64,000 nt of DNA from Curtobacterium sp. MCBA15_001 (GTDB lineage Bacteria; Actinomycetota; Actinomycetes; Actinomycetales; Microbacteriaceae), in contig NZ_MJGI01000025.1 of NCBI RefSeq assembly GCF_001864835.1, positions 228,420 to 292,419 of the forward strand. Reading direction: 5' to 3'. The notes under the pieces were generated by a model. That model was given only the letters and a program-made list of their open reading frames with translations, had not been told where the DNA came from and did not search any database. The position numbers and the translations under genes are program-made. Shown piece by piece: positions 8,708 through 17,178 of the stretch; the first letter of the stretch is position 1, and every line of letters starts with the position of its first letter.

Positions 8708-9694
8708 TCAGCGCAGACCGGCCCCCACGCGCACCTCGCCCACGGGCACGCCGCCACCGAGCACCCGCTCGCCGGTGGTGGCCAGGACGTCCGCGACACC
8801 GTCGGCCGAGACCACCCCGTTCCGCTGCAGCAACGTCAGCGCCGCCAGGGTCCCGGCGCGCAGTGCCCCGTCGAGCACCTTCACGACGACGGCAGCGCCG
8901 CCGGGTGCGGCCATCACCATGACGCCCTCGGCACCGAGCTTCGCCACCAGACCGAGGCGCTCGATCGTCACCGTGTTCGCTCGTCCCACCCCGTCGATGG
9001 CCCAGGGGTGTGCGAGCACGGCGTCGGTCAGCGCTGCCGTGTCGGCATCCTGCCGCTGGACGACCTCGGCGATGCCCCGCGCCATCGCCCCGAACGTCAG
9101 CGGGAACACCGGCGCACCGCAGCCGTCGATGCCGACGATGTCGACCTCCTCGCCGGTGGCGTCCTCGACGGTGGCACGCACAGCGCGTTGCATCGGGTGG
9201 TCGATGTCGAGGTAGGTCGCCTCGTCCCAGCCGTTCACCCGGCAGGCGGCGAGCATGCCCGCGTGCTTGCCGGAGCAGTTCATGGTGAGTCGCCGGGGTT
9301 CGGTCATCCCGCGTGCCGTCGCTCGGTCGTACGGCATGTCCGGAGGGCAACCGAGGTCGTCCTCGACGTGGTCGAACGCGTGCAGCATCCGCTGGACCAC
9401 CGCCTGGTGCGACGGGGTACCCGCGTGGCTCGCGGTGGTCAGGACGAGCTCCTCCTCGCGGAAGACCGCTCCGCTGCGCCGGATCGCGAGTGCCTGGAAG
9501 GGCTTCATCGTCGACCGCGGGTAGATGCTGGCGCTGACGTCACCCACCGCGTCGATGACCGTGCCGGACGCATCGACGACGATCCCAGCGCCGACGTGTC
9601 GGCTCTCGTCGAACCCGGACCGCTCAAGGACCGCCAGTTCGACCGACCCCTCCGCGGTGAGAGGATGGCGGTCAGTACGGACGTCGGTGCTCAT
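8708..9694 (-). CDS. Asparaginase (asparaginase II family, Rhizobium-type)
   Basis: This 328-residue protein belongs to the thermolabile asparaginase II family (PF06089), unrelated to the classical E. coli enzymes; it hydrolyses L-asparagine to aspartate and ammonia. Family motifs are visible: RSTMKPFQALA, CSGKHAGMLAAC and DGCGAPVFPLT. The start is placed at ATG 9694 because a TACGAT box lies exactly six bases upstream, an arrangement seen at many leaderless genes in this window. The frame stays open to a GTG at 9796, which would add 34 residues encoded by the DRGDPTGRV-type repeat DNA; that extension is probably not translated. It is convergent with the hypothetical gene at 7956 and divergent from the OsmC gene. 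Confidence 0.88.
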   Translation of the reverse strand: MSTDVRTDRHPLTAEGSVELAVLERSGFDESRHVGAGIVVDASGTVIDAVGDVSASIYPRSTMKPFQALAIRRSGAVFREEELVLTTASHAGTPSHQAVVQRMLHAFDHVEDDLGCPPDMPYDRATARGMTEPRRLTMNCSGKHAGMLAACRVNGWDEATYLDIDHPMQRAVRATVEDATGEEVDIVGIDGCGAPVFPLTFGAMARGIAEVVQRQDADTAALTDAVLAHPWAIDGVGRANTVTIERLGLVAKLGAEGVMVMAAPGGAAVVVKVLDGALRAGTLAALTLLQRNGVVSADGVADVLATTGERVLGGGVPVGEVRVGAGLR

Positions 9695-9700
9695 CCTGCG

Positions 9701-9706
9701 ATCGTA
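9701..9706 (-). promoter_or_regulatory. Probable -10 box of the asparaginase gene (leaderless)
   Basis: The minus strand reads TACGAT here, six bases before the ATG at 9694. The distance would put the transcription start at or next to the start codon. No Shine-Dalgarno is present. Confidence 0.5.
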
Positions 9707-9716
9707 CCGATCAGGC

Positions 9717-9833
9717 GGATCCGCCCGGTCCCCGCGACCAACCCGACCCGTCGGGTCCCCGCGATCAACCCGACCCGTCGGGTCCCCGCGATCCACCCGT
9801 CCTCCCGATCCACCGGATCCGCCCGGTCCCCGC
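9717..9833. repeat. Composite repeat between asparaginase and OsmC genes
   Basis: A 19-base direct repeat (ggatccgcccggtccccgc) occurs at 9717-9735 and 9815-9833. Between the copies is a 27-base tandem repeat (units 9745-9771 and 9772-9798), each unit opening with a near-perfect 13-base palindrome (gacccgtcgggtc; 9745-9757 and 9772-9784). The segment fills the divergent spacer and contains no gene. It may hold operator sites or simply be expanded repeat DNA. Confidence 0.75.
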
Positions 9834-9852
9834 CCCGTCCGAGGAGTCCCGC

Positions 9853-10374
9853 ATGCGCGACCACACCTACCAGGTCACCGTCGAGTGGACCGGCGCCCGG
9901 GGGACCGGCACCACCGGACCACGCGACTTCGGTCGCGACCACGTCGTCCGTGCCGAGGGCAAGCACGACCTCGCCGGCTCGGCGGACCCCACCTTCCGGG
10001 GCGACCGTGACCGGTGGAACCCCGAGGAGCTCCTCACCGCTGCCCTGGCCCAGTGCCACATGCTGAGCTACCTGCACGTCGCCGTCACCCGGGGATTCAC
10101 CGTGCTGGCCTACGAGGACCACGCGACCGCTTCCCTCAGCCTCAACCGCGACGGTTCGGGTGAGCTGACCGAGGCCACACTCCACCCCGTCGTGACGATC
10201 GCCGAAGCCGACCGGACCGCCGACGCCGAAGCCGCGCACGCAGAGGCGAACGCGCTCTGCTTCATCGCCCGCTCCGTGGCGTTCCCGGTCCACCACGAGG
10301 CGGTCGTCCGGGTGCGTGTGCCGGACTCCGCAGACACACTCGGAGCCGACTCTTCACCGCGTACGGCAGACTGA
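9853..10374 (+). CDS. OsmC/Ohr family peroxiredoxin-like protein
   Basis: The 173-residue protein is an OsmC-family member. These are small cytoplasmic thiol peroxidases that reduce organic hydroperoxides using two conserved cysteines. The first Cys lies in the family motif PEELLTAALAQCHMLSYL; the second is in EANALCFIA. The N terminus (YQVTVEWTGARGTGTTG) and the LHPVVTI strand also fit. ATG 9853 follows a good Shine-Dalgarno (gaggag at 9841-9846). The gene is divergent from asparaginase and is followed after six bases by an FKBP lipoprotein gene, so some co-transcription is possible. Substrate specificity cannot be read from sequence. Confidence 0.9.
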   Translation: MRDHTYQVTVEWTGARGTGTTGPRDFGRDHVVRAEGKHDLAGSADPTFRGDRDRWNPEELLTAALAQCHMLSYLHVAVTRGFTVLAYEDHATASLSLNRDGSGELTEATLHPVVTIAEADRTADAEAAHAEANALCFIARSVAFPVHHEAVVRVRVPDSADTLGADSSPRTAD

Positions 10375-10380
10375 CTCCCC

Positions 10381-11343
10381 GTGAAGCGTCTCCGTCTGCT
10401 CCCGATCGCCCTCGTGCCCGCCGTCGTCCTGGGCCTCGCCGCCTGTTCCGGTTCCGGGTCCAGTGACGCATCCTCGTCCCCGTCCGCCAGCGCCTCGAGC
10501 GCAGCCATCACGAGCTGCCCCAAGCCGGGGAAGTCCTCGGCGGCGATCGACGTCTCCGGCGACTTCGGCGGCACCACCGCGCCGACCGTGACCTTCGACA
10601 AGGGACTCAAGGCGACCCCGCCGCAGGCCACCACGCTGACCAAGGGCAGCGGCTCCGACCTGAAGAAGGGCGACTTCGCACAGGTCGCCTACAGCGTGTA
10701 CCAGGCATCCGACGCCAAGAAGCTCGGCACGGTCGGCTTCGACCAGGGCAACCCGCAGGTGCTCTCGGTGGGCGGCAGCGGGTTCGGCGCACTGCTCTCG
10801 TGTGCCCACGTCGGCGACCGCATCGCGACCGTCGGTGCATCGAGCGCGCTCGGCTTCAACACCGGCGGCGACATCGTCGTCGTGGCCGACGTCATCGCGC
10901 AGACGCCGACCAAGTCGACGGGGACGCCACAGACGCAGGACCCGAAGCTGCCGACCGTGAAGGACAAGGCCGACGGCGAGCCGGAGATCACGATCCCGGA
11001 CGTCGACGCGCCGACCACGACCACGGCCGAGGTCATCAAGCAGGGCGATGGTGCGACCATCGCCGAGGGTGACACCGCGCTCGTGCAGTACAAGGGCGTG
11101 CTCTACAAGGGCGGCAAGGAGTTCGACTCGTCGTGGTCGAAGGGCGCACCGACCACGTTCACCATCGCCGAGGGGTCGCTCATCAAGGGCTTCGTCACCG
11201 GTCTGGTCGGCCAGAAGATCGGCTCGCAGGTCATGATCGTCGTCACGCCCGAGGACGGCTACGGAGCGACGCCGCCGGAGGGCTCGAACATCCCGGCGAA
11301 CTCGACCCTCGTCTTCGTCGTCGACATCCTGGCCAAGGGCTGA
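10381..11343 (+). CDS. FKBP-type peptidyl-prolyl isomerase lipoprotein
   Basis: The 320-residue protein starts with a lipoprotein signal peptide ending in lipobox LAAC (Cys22), so it should be anchored outside the membrane. A Ser/Ala-rich linker follows. The C-terminal ~105 residues are a typical FKBP fold ([57 protein letters not shown]), which catalyses proline cis-trans isomerisation in exported proteins. The middle part (~80-180) looks like a second, degenerate FKBP unit ([25 protein letters not shown]). Start is GTG 10381. The dxr ATG follows three bases after the stop codon, so the two genes are probably co-transcribed. Confidence 0.9.
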   Translation: MKRLRLLPIALVPAVVLGLAACSGSGSSDASSSPSASASSAAITSCPKPGKSSAAIDVSGDFGGTTAPTVTFDKGLKATPPQATTLTKGSGSDLKKGDFAQVAYSVYQASDAKKLGTVGFDQGNPQVLSVGGSGFGALLSCAHVGDRIATVGASSALGFNTGGDIVVVADVIAQTPTKSTGTPQTQDPKLPTVKDKADGEPEITIPDVDAPTTTTAEVIKQGDGATIAEGDTALVQYKGVLYKGGKEFDSSWSKGAPTTFTIAEGSLIKGFVTGLVGQKIGSQVMIVVTPEDGYGATPPEGSNIPANSTLVFVVDILAKG

Positions 11344-11345
11344 CC

Positions 11346-12434
11346 ATGGCATCCGGGCGCCGCCGCGTCGTCCTCCTCGGCAGCACCGGCTCGATCGGCA
11401 CCCAGGCGCTCGACGTCGTCCGCCGCAACCCGGAGCGCTTCGAGGTCGTCGGCCTGACCGCCGGCAGCAACGCCGATCTCCTGGCCGACCAGGCCGCGGC
11501 GTTCGGCGTCCGGTCCACCGCGCTCGGCGCCGCCGACGCCGAACGCCTGGTCCGGGACGTCGAGGCCGACGTGGTCCTCAACGGGATCACCGGCTCGGTC
11601 GGGCTCGGTCCCACCCTGGCGACGCTCGAGACCGGCGCGACCCTCGCCCTGGCGAACAAGGAGAGCCTGATCGTCGGCGGTCCGCTCGTGCAGGCCGCCG
11701 CTGCACCCGGGCAGATCGTCCCGGTCGACAGCGAGCACTCCGCGATCGCCCAGGCCCTGCGTTCCGGGACGGCAGCGGAGGTCCGCCGGCTCGTCCTGAC
11801 CGCGAGCGGCGGTCCGTTCCGCGGCCGCTCGCGCGAGGAACTCCGCGACGTCACTCCGGCGCAGGCGCTCGCGCACCCGACGTGGGACATGGGCCTCGTC
11901 GTCACGACCAACTCCGCGACCCTGGTCAACAAGGGGCTCGAGGTGATCGAGGCCCACCTGCTGTTCGGTGTGCCCTACGACCGCATCGACGTCACGGTGC
12001 ACGCGCAGTCGATCGTGCACTCGATGGTCGAGTTCACCGACGGCTCGACGATCGCTCAGGCGTCACCCCCGGACATGCGCCTGCCCATCGCGCTCGGCAT
12101 GGCCTGGCCGGACCGCGTGCCCGAGGTCGGCGTCCCGCTCGACTGGACGACCGCCAGCACGTGGACGTTCGAGCCGCTCGACACCGATGCGTTCGGGGCG
12201 GTCGCCCTCGCCAAGCGCGTCGGCGTGCTGGGGGCGACGTACCCGGCCGTGTTCAACGCCGCGAACGAGCAGGCAGTCGCGGCGTTCCACGCCGGCGCCA
12301 TCGGCTTCCTCGACATCGTGGACACGGTCGAGCGCGTGGTCGAGTCCCACACGCCGGAGGAGTCGTCCCTCGAGGGCGTCCTGGCGGCCGAGCGCTGGGC
12401 ACGCGACGCGGCGGACCGCGCGCTCGCACGCTGA
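11346..12434 (+). CDS. dxr: 1-deoxy-D-xylulose 5-phosphate reductoisomerase
   Basis: This enzyme makes 2-C-methyl-D-erythritol 4-phosphate from 1-deoxyxylulose 5-phosphate with NADPH, the committed step of the non-mevalonate isoprenoid pathway. The 362-residue protein shows the N-terminal NADPH site [14 protein letters not shown], the [10 protein letters not shown] motif, the catalytic [12 protein letters not shown] segment and TASGGPFRG, all at usual places. The start is ATG 11346, just after the FKBP stop; a longer open frame upstream overlaps the lipoprotein gene and is not used. ispG of the same pathway lies 3.5 kb downstream with a protease and transport genes between. Confidence 0.96.
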   Translation: MASGRRRVVLLGSTGSIGTQALDVVRRNPERFEVVGLTAGSNADLLADQAAAFGVRSTALGAADAERLVRDVEADVVLNGITGSVGLGPTLATLETGATLALANKESLIVGGPLVQAAAAPGQIVPVDSEHSAIAQALRSGTAAEVRRLVLTASGGPFRGRSREELRDVTPAQALAHPTWDMGLVVTTNSATLVNKGLEVIEAHLLFGVPYDRIDVTVHAQSIVHSMVEFTDGSTIAQASPPDMRLPIALGMAWPDRVPEVGVPLDWTTASTWTFEPLDTDAFGAVALAKRVGVLGATYPAVFNAANEQAVAAFHAGAIGFLDIVDTVERVVESHTPEESSLEGVLAAERWARDAADRALAR

Positions 12435-12499
12435 GACGCTGACGGGAGGCCCGACCCACCACCCAGCACACGCTCGGCTCCTTCATCGCCAGCGTCCCG

Positions 12500-12505
12500 T
12501 ACGCT
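12500..12505 (+). promoter_or_regulatory. Probable -10 box of the site-2 protease gene
   Basis: TACGCT ends six bases before the GTG at 12512, with no Shine-Dalgarno between, matching the leaderless pattern seen repeatedly in this window. Confidence 0.5.
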
Positions 12506-12511
12506 GCTCCG

Positions 12512-13840
12512 GTGACCGTCGGAACCGTGCTCCTCTTCGTCCTCGGCGTGGTCGTGTTCATCATCGGCCTGCTGATCTCGATCGGGCTCCACGAGCTCGG
12601 TCACCTCGCGTTCGCCAAGCTGTTCCGCGTCAAGGTGACGCAGTACTCGCTCGGCTTCGGCAAGACCATCTGGTCGTTCCGTCGGGGTGAGACCGAGTAC
12701 GGCCTCCGTCCGATCCTGCTCGGTGGCTACATCTCGATGGTCGGCATGCTCAAGCCCCGCGCGTCGGGTCGGGCGATCACGAACACGGGCATGTACAGCG
12801 CGTTCGTGCAGGATGCCCGCCAGGCCAGCGCCGAGCAGATCGCCGAGTCCGGTGGCGACGACTCCCGGGCGTTCTACCGCCTGACGCCGTGGAAACGCAT
12901 CATCGTGATGGTCGCCGGTCCCGCCATGAACCTGGTGATCGGCATCGTGCTCTTCGGCGTGCTGCTGGTCGGCTTCGGCGCCCCGACGACGACCTTCACG
13001 TCGAGCGTCGACTGCGTCCTGCCGACGACCCAGTCGACCGAGTGCTCGCCGGGCGACGCGGTCTCGCCGGCGAAGGAGGCCGGCATCCGGTCCGGTGACG
13101 TCGTGGTCGCGGTCGACGGGATCGACGACCCCACCATCACACAGGTCTCGGACGCCTTCCAGAAGTCCGCGGGCAAGCAGGTGAGCGTCGTGGTCGAGCG
13201 TGACGGCGCGCGGAAGACCCTGCAGGTCACGCCGGCTCTGGCCACCCGTGACGTGTACGACGCGTCCGGCAAGATCGTCGAGCAGGCGGACGGCACCGCG
13301 AAGACCCAACAGGTCGGCGTCGTGGGCGTCTCGATCGGACAGACCCTCGTGCGGCAGTCGCCCGCGGCGGTGCTGCCCGCGACCGGCGCCCAGATCGGTG
13401 CGTCGGCGCACCTCATCATCGACCTGCCCCAGCGCCTGGTCGCGGTGTGGAACGCGGCCTTCGGCTCGCAGGCCCGGTCGGCGGACAGCCCGGTCTCGGT
13501 GGTCGGCGTCGGCCGTGCGATCGGCACGGTCTCGTCGATGAGCGGCGTTCCGGTGGTCGACAAGATCTACACGATCCTGGGTCTGCTGGCCTCGCTCAAC
13601 ATCGGGCTGTTCGTGCTGAACATGGTCCCGCTCCTCCCGCTCGACGGCGGGCACATCGCGGGGGCGCTGTGGGAGGCGGTCAAGCGTCGCAGCTTCAAGC
13701 TCGTCGGCAAGGCCGACCCGGGTCCGATCGACCTGGCGAAGACGATGCCGTTGACGATGGTCGTCGTGGTGTTGCTCGCGGGGATGAGTGCGCTCCTGAT
13801 CTACGCGGACATCGTGCGCCCGGTCAATCTGTTCGGGTAG
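12512..13840 (+). CDS. Site-2 zinc metalloprotease, RseP/RasP family (M50)
   Basis: The 442-residue membrane protease cuts substrates within the membrane, typically anti-sigma factors or remnant signal peptides. The zinc motif HELGH is at residues 27-31 in the first membrane helix. A PDZ domain follows at about 170-250 (AGIRSGDVVVAVDGIDD), and the second metal motif NMVPLLPLDGGH lies near residue 370. About four membrane segments are visible. Start is GTG 12512. In many actinobacteria this gene sits between dxr and ispG, as here; an NCS1 permease and a hydrolase have been inserted before ispG. The substrate is not identifiable from the window. Confidence 0.94.
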   Translation: MTVGTVLLFVLGVVVFIIGLLISIGLHELGHLAFAKLFRVKVTQYSLGFGKTIWSFRRGETEYGLRPILLGGYISMVGMLKPRASGRAITNTGMYSAFVQDARQASAEQIAESGGDDSRAFYRLTPWKRIIVMVAGPAMNLVIGIVLFGVLLVGFGAPTTTFTSSVDCVLPTTQSTECSPGDAVSPAKEAGIRSGDVVVAVDGIDDPTITQVSDAFQKSAGKQVSVVVERDGARKTLQVTPALATRDVYDASGKIVEQADGTAKTQQVGVVGVSIGQTLVRQSPAAVLPATGAQIGASAHLIIDLPQRLVAVWNAAFGSQARSADSPVSVVGVGRAIGTVSSMSGVPVVDKIYTILGLLASLNIGLFVLNMVPLLPLDGGHIAGALWEAVKRRSFKLVGKADPGPIDLAKTMPLTMVVVVLLAGMSALLIYADIVRPVNLFG

Positions 13841-13873
13841 CGCGGCCGGCCCGACGCCCCGCTCCCTGCGCAC

Positions 13874-13879
13874 TACGCT
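13874..13879 (+). promoter_or_regulatory. Probable -10 box of the NCS1 permease gene
   Basis: TACGCT ends six bases before ATG 13886, with no Shine-Dalgarno between. The same spacing is found at other genes here. Confidence 0.45.
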
Positions 13880-13885
13880 CAGCGC

Positions 13886-15355
13886 ATGAGCACAGCCCCT
13901 GAGACCCGGACCGCAGCACCGGCCGAGCGTCGCACCGTCGAGCTGCAGGGCACCGACGTCATCGCCGAGTCCGAGCGCAAGGGTCGCCCTCGTGGCCTGT
14001 TCTGGCCGTGGTTCGCCGCGAACATCTCGGTCCTCGGCCTGAGCTACGGGTCGTTCGTGCTCGGGTTCGGCATCTCGCTGCTGCAGGCGACAGTCGTCAC
14101 GGTCGTCGGTGTGGTGTTCTCCTTCCTGCTGTGCGGCGTCGTCGCGATCGCGGGCAAGCGCGGGTCGGCGCCGACGATGGTGCTGAGCCGCGCGGCCTTC
14201 GGCGTCCGTGGCAACCGCCTGCCGTCGTTCCTCAGCTGGATCCTCACCGTGGGGTGGGAGACGGCGCTGGCGTCGCTGGCCGTCCTGGCGACGTCGACGG
14301 TCTTCCGCGAGCTCGGGTGGGACGACGGCGTCGTGACCAAGCTCGTCGCACTCGTGGTCGTCGCGGCGCTGGTCATCGGTGCCGGGGTCGCCGGGTTCGA
14401 CGTCATCATGCGACTGCAGACCGGGATCACCGTCGTCACCGCGGTGCTCACCGTCGTGTACATCGCCCTCGCCGCGCCGTCGATCGACCTCGCCGCGCTG
14501 CGCGCCCTGCCGGCGGGCAGCGCGCAGCAGGTCATCGGCGCGCTCGTGCTCGTCATGACGGGGTTCGGCCTCGGGTGGGTGAACGCGGCGGCGGACTACT
14601 CCCGTTACCTGCCACGCACGGCCTCCACACGGGGTGTCGTCGGGTGGACGACCTTCGGTGGGGCGCTCGCCCCGGCGATCCTGGTCGTCATCGGGGTCCT
14701 GCTCGCCGGGTCGTCCAAGCAGCTGAACACCGACATCGCCGCCGACCCGATCGGTGCGCTCACGACCCTGCTGCCGGTGTGGTTCCTCATCCCGTTCGCG
14801 GTCGTGGCGATCCTCGGGCTGGTCGGCGGCGCCGTGCTCGACATCTACTCGTCCGGGTTGGCGCTGCTCAGCGCGGGCGTGCGGATCCCGCGCCCGGTCG
14901 CCGCCGGGGTCGACGGGGTGTTCATGGTCGCCGGAGCGGTCTACGTCGTCTTCTTCGCGAGCGACTTCATCTCGCCGTTCCAGGCGTTCCTCGTCACGCT
15001 CGGCGTCCCGGTCGCCGCCTGGGCCGGGGTGTTCGTCGCCGACGTGCTGCTGCGCCGGCGGGCCTACGCCGAGGACGAGCTGCACGACCGGCGCGGGCGG
15101 TACGGCGACGTCCGCTGGAGTGCGATCGCGCTCGTCCTCGTCGGGACCGCGCTCGGCTGGGGCCTCGTCACGAACACCTACGGCGTGCCGGCGTGGCTCA
15201 ACTGGCAGGGCTACCTGCTCGAACCGTTCGGCCTCGGTGGCCGGACCGGTGCCTGGGCGTACGCGAACCTCGGCGTGCTGGTGGCGCTGGTGGTCGGCTT
15301 CGTCGGGACCCTGGCCATCCGCGGCTCGATCCGTCGTCAGGAGGCGCAGCAGTGA
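13886..15355 (+). CDS. NCS1 family nucleobase permease (cytosine/purine transporter type)
   Basis: The 489-residue protein has about 12 membrane helices after a ~45-residue cytoplasmic N terminus. Family features are the early FWPWFAANISVLGLSYGSF segment and the GLGWVNAAADYSRYLPR region, typical of sodium- or proton-coupled transporters for cytosine, purines, allantoin, hydantoin or thiamine. The substrate cannot be told from sequence. The stop overlaps the start of an isochorismatase-fold hydrolase by four bases, suggesting that uptake and hydrolysis of one nitrogen compound are coupled. The pair sits between the site-2 protease and ispG, which elsewhere are often closer together, so it may be a later insertion. 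Confidence 0.9.
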   Translation: MSTAPETRTAAPAERRTVELQGTDVIAESERKGRPRGLFWPWFAANISVLGLSYGSFVLGFGISLLQATVVTVVGVVFSFLLCGVVAIAGKRGSAPTMVLSRAAFGVRGNRLPSFLSWILTVGWETALASLAVLATSTVFRELGWDDGVVTKLVALVVVAALVIGAGVAGFDVIMRLQTGITVVTAVLTVVYIALAAPSIDLAALRALPAGSAQQVIGALVLVMTGFGLGWVNAAADYSRYLPRTASTRGVVGWTTFGGALAPAILVVIGVLLAGSSKQLNTDIAADPIGALTTLLPVWFLIPFAVVAILGLVGGAVLDIYSSGLALLSAGVRIPRPVAAGVDGVFMVAGAVYVVFFASDFISPFQAFLVTLGVPVAAWAGVFVADVLLRRRAYAEDELHDRRGRYGDVRWSAIALVLVGTALGWGLVTNTYGVPAWLNWQGYLLEPFGLGGRTGAWAYANLGVLVALVVGFVGTLAIRGSIRRQEAQQ

Positions 15356-15891
15356 CGGCGCCCGACACCACGGACGCCTGGCTGGTCGTGATCGACATGC
15401 AACGGGTCTTCACCGTCGACAGCCCGTGGTCGACGCCCGGCTACGAGCGGGCATCGGCGGCGATCGCCGAACTCCTGCCGCGCTTCGCCGGTCGCACCGT
15501 GCGGACGCGCTTCGTCGCACCGACCGAGCCCGCCGGTGCCTGGGTCGACTACTACCGCGACTGGCCGTTCGCGCTCGTGCCCGACGACGACCCGCTGTAC
15601 GACCTGACGGAGCCGTTCGCGGCCCTGGACGGCCCCGTCGTCACCGCGACGTCCTTCGGCAAGTGGGGGACGGACCTCCAGGCCGTCGTGGGGGAGCACC
15701 CGCACCTGGTCCTGACGGGCGTCTCGACCGACTGCTGCGTGCTGTCGACCGCCCTGGCGGCGGCCGATGCGGGCGTCCGCGTGACCGTCGTCGCGTCGGC
15801 CTGCGCCGGAGCGAGCGACGCCGACCACGAGCGCGCCCTCGATGCGATGCGGCTGTACGGTCCGCTGGTCACGGTCGTCGACACCCTGTGA
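15352..15891 (+). CDS. Isochorismatase-fold cysteine hydrolase
   Basis: This 179-residue protein has the isochorismatase/nicotinamidase fold. The catalytic triad is visible: Asp15 in VVIDMQ, a Lys in SFGKWGTDL, and Cys129 in the GVSTDCCV motif with its cis-peptide. Such enzymes hydrolyse amides such as nicotinamide, ureidoacrylate or biuret-like compounds. The GTG start at 15352 overlaps the permease stop (GTGA), so both are likely one operon and the substrate is probably what the permease imports. The open frame extends far upstream in antiphase to the permease but lacks support. Specific substrate unknown. Confidence 0.87.
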   Translation: MTAPDTTDAWLVVIDMQRVFTVDSPWSTPGYERASAAIAELLPRFAGRTVRTRFVAPTEPAGAWVDYYRDWPFALVPDDDPLYDLTEPFAALDGPVVTATSFGKWGTDLQAVVGEHPHLVLTGVSTDCCVLSTALAAADAGVRVTVVASACAGASDADHERALDAMRLYGPLVTVVDTL

Positions 15892-15921
15892 GCGGCGCGC
15901 GGCGGTGTCCAGTCGAGCGCG

Positions 15922-15927
15922 TAGAGT
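15922..15927 (+). promoter_or_regulatory. Probable -10 box of ispG
   Basis: TAGAGT ends seven bases before the GTG start at 15935. No Shine-Dalgarno is visible, so the mRNA is probably leaderless. Confidence 0.5.
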
Positions 15928-15934
15928 CCATGAC

Positions 15935-17086
15935 GTGCCCGCTGTGAATCTCGGTATGCCCAAGGCCCCGGAAACCCTCGCCCCGCGTCGCAAGTCCCGG
16001 CAGATCCGGGTCGGCAAGGTGCTGGTCGGTGGGGACGCGCCCGTCTCCGTGCAGTCGATGACCACCACGCCGACGACGAACATCAACGCGACGCTGCAGC
16101 AGATCGCCGAACTGACCGCCTCCGGCTGCGACATCGTGCGCGTCGCCGTCCCGACGCAGGACGACGCCGACGCGCTGCCGATCATCGCGAAGAAGTCGCA
16201 GATCCCGGTGATCGCGGACATCCACTTCCAGCCCAAGTACGTCTTCCAGGCCATCGACGCCGGGTGCGCGGCGGTTCGGGTGAACCCGGGCAACATCCGC
16301 AAGTTCGACGACCAGGTCGGTGCCATCGCCGCCGCTGCCAAGGCCGCGGGCGTCAGCCTGCGCATCGGCGTCAACGCCGGGTCGCTCGAGCCGAGCCTGC
16401 TGCAGAAGTACGGCAAGGCCACACCCGAGGCGCTCGTCGAGTCCGCGGTCTGGGAAGCCAGTCTGTTCGAGGAGCACGACTTCCACGACTTCAAGATCTC
16501 GGTCAAGCACAACGACCCGATCGTCATGGTGAAGGCCTACCGGCAGCTCGCCGAGCGGGGCGACTGGCCGCTGCACCTCGGCGTGACCGAGGCGGGCCCC
16601 GAGTTCCAGGGCACGATCAAGAGCGCCACGGCGTTCGGCATCCTGCTCAGCGAGGGGATCGGTGACACCATCCGTGTCTCGCTCTCGGCGCCCCCCGCGC
16701 AAGAGGTGAAGGTCGGCCTGCAGATCCTGCAGTCGCTCAACCTGCGCGAGCGCAAGCTCGAGATCGTCTCCTGCCCCAGCTGCGGCCGCGCGCAGGTCGA
16801 CGTCTACCAGCTCGCGAACGACGTCACCAGCGGACTCGAGGGCATGACCGTCCCGCTCCGCGTCGCCGTGATGGGCTGCGTCGTGAACGGGCCGGGCGAA
16901 GCGCGCGAGGCCGACCTGGGCGTCGCGTCGGGCAACGGCAAGGGCCAGATCTTCGTGAAGGGGCAGGTCATCAAGACGGTCCCCGAGAGCGAGATCGTCC
17001 AGACGCTCATCGACGAGGCGAACCGCCTGGCCGACGAGATGGGCCCGGCGGCCGGCACCGGCAAGCCGCTCGTCGTCACGTCGTAG
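15935..17086 (+). CDS. ispG: 4-hydroxy-3-methylbut-2-en-1-yl diphosphate synthase
   Basis: IspG (GcpE) is the iron-sulfur enzyme that converts methylerythritol cyclodiphosphate to HMBPP, the next-to-last step of the isoprenoid pathway begun by dxr. The 383-residue protein has the N-terminal barrel ([19 protein letters not shown]) and the C-terminal cluster-binding part with cysteines in SCPSCGR and in [11 protein letters not shown], where the Glu is the catalytic one. GTG 15935 is chosen because it gives the family N terminus (PAVNLGMP) and has a TAGAGT box seven bases upstream; the internal ATG at 15956 would remove conserved residues. Confidence 0.96.
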   Translation: MPAVNLGMPKAPETLAPRRKSRQIRVGKVLVGGDAPVSVQSMTTTPTTNINATLQQIAELTASGCDIVRVAVPTQDDADALPIIAKKSQIPVIADIHFQPKYVFQAIDAGCAAVRVNPGNIRKFDDQVGAIAAAAKAAGVSLRIGVNAGSLEPSLLQKYGKATPEALVESAVWEASLFEEHDFHDFKISVKHNDPIVMVKAYRQLAERGDWPLHLGVTEAGPEFQGTIKSATAFGILLSEGIGDTIRVSLSAPPAQEVKVGLQILQSLNLRERKLEIVSCPSCGRAQVDVYQLANDVTSGLEGMTVPLRVAVMGCVVNGPGEAREADLGVASGNGKGQIFVKGQVIKTVPESEIVQTLIDEANRLADEMGPAAGTGKPLVVTS

Positions 17087-17098
17087 CCCCTGTCGGTC

Positions 17099-17117
17099 CG
17101 GCCGTCCACGACGGCCG
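17099..17117 (+). terminator. Stem-loop after ispG
   Basis: A perfect 8-bp stem (cggccgtc / gacggccg) with a 3-base loop lies just behind the ispG stop. There is no T-run. It is a plausible weak terminator between ispG and proS. Confidence 0.4.
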
Positions 17118-17166
17118 ACTTCTCCACAGGCCGCGCACCGGACCCGACCGGACCCCGGGGCGCCGC

Positions 17167-17172
17167 TAGGCT
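17167..17172 (+). promoter_or_regulatory. Probable -10 box of proS
   Basis: TAGGCT ends six bases before GTG 17179; no Shine-Dalgarno is present. It fits the leaderless arrangement. Confidence 0.5.
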
Positions 17173-17178
17173 TGCTGC

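Noticed and set aside
9695..9796. 34-residue N-terminal extension of asparaginase made of DRGDPTGRV repeats
   Set aside because: It is encoded by the repeat DNA and would pass through the -10 box; the family starts at the internal ATG 9694.
12056..15085. 1009-residue minus-strand open frame across dxr, protease and permease
   Set aside because: Very rich in Asp, Arg, His and Gln, no domain, and the plus-strand genes are certain.
14008..15351. Upstream extension of the isochorismatase frame to 627 residues
   Set aside because: The extension is an out-of-phase reading of the permease; the GTG at 15352 gives the exact family N terminus.
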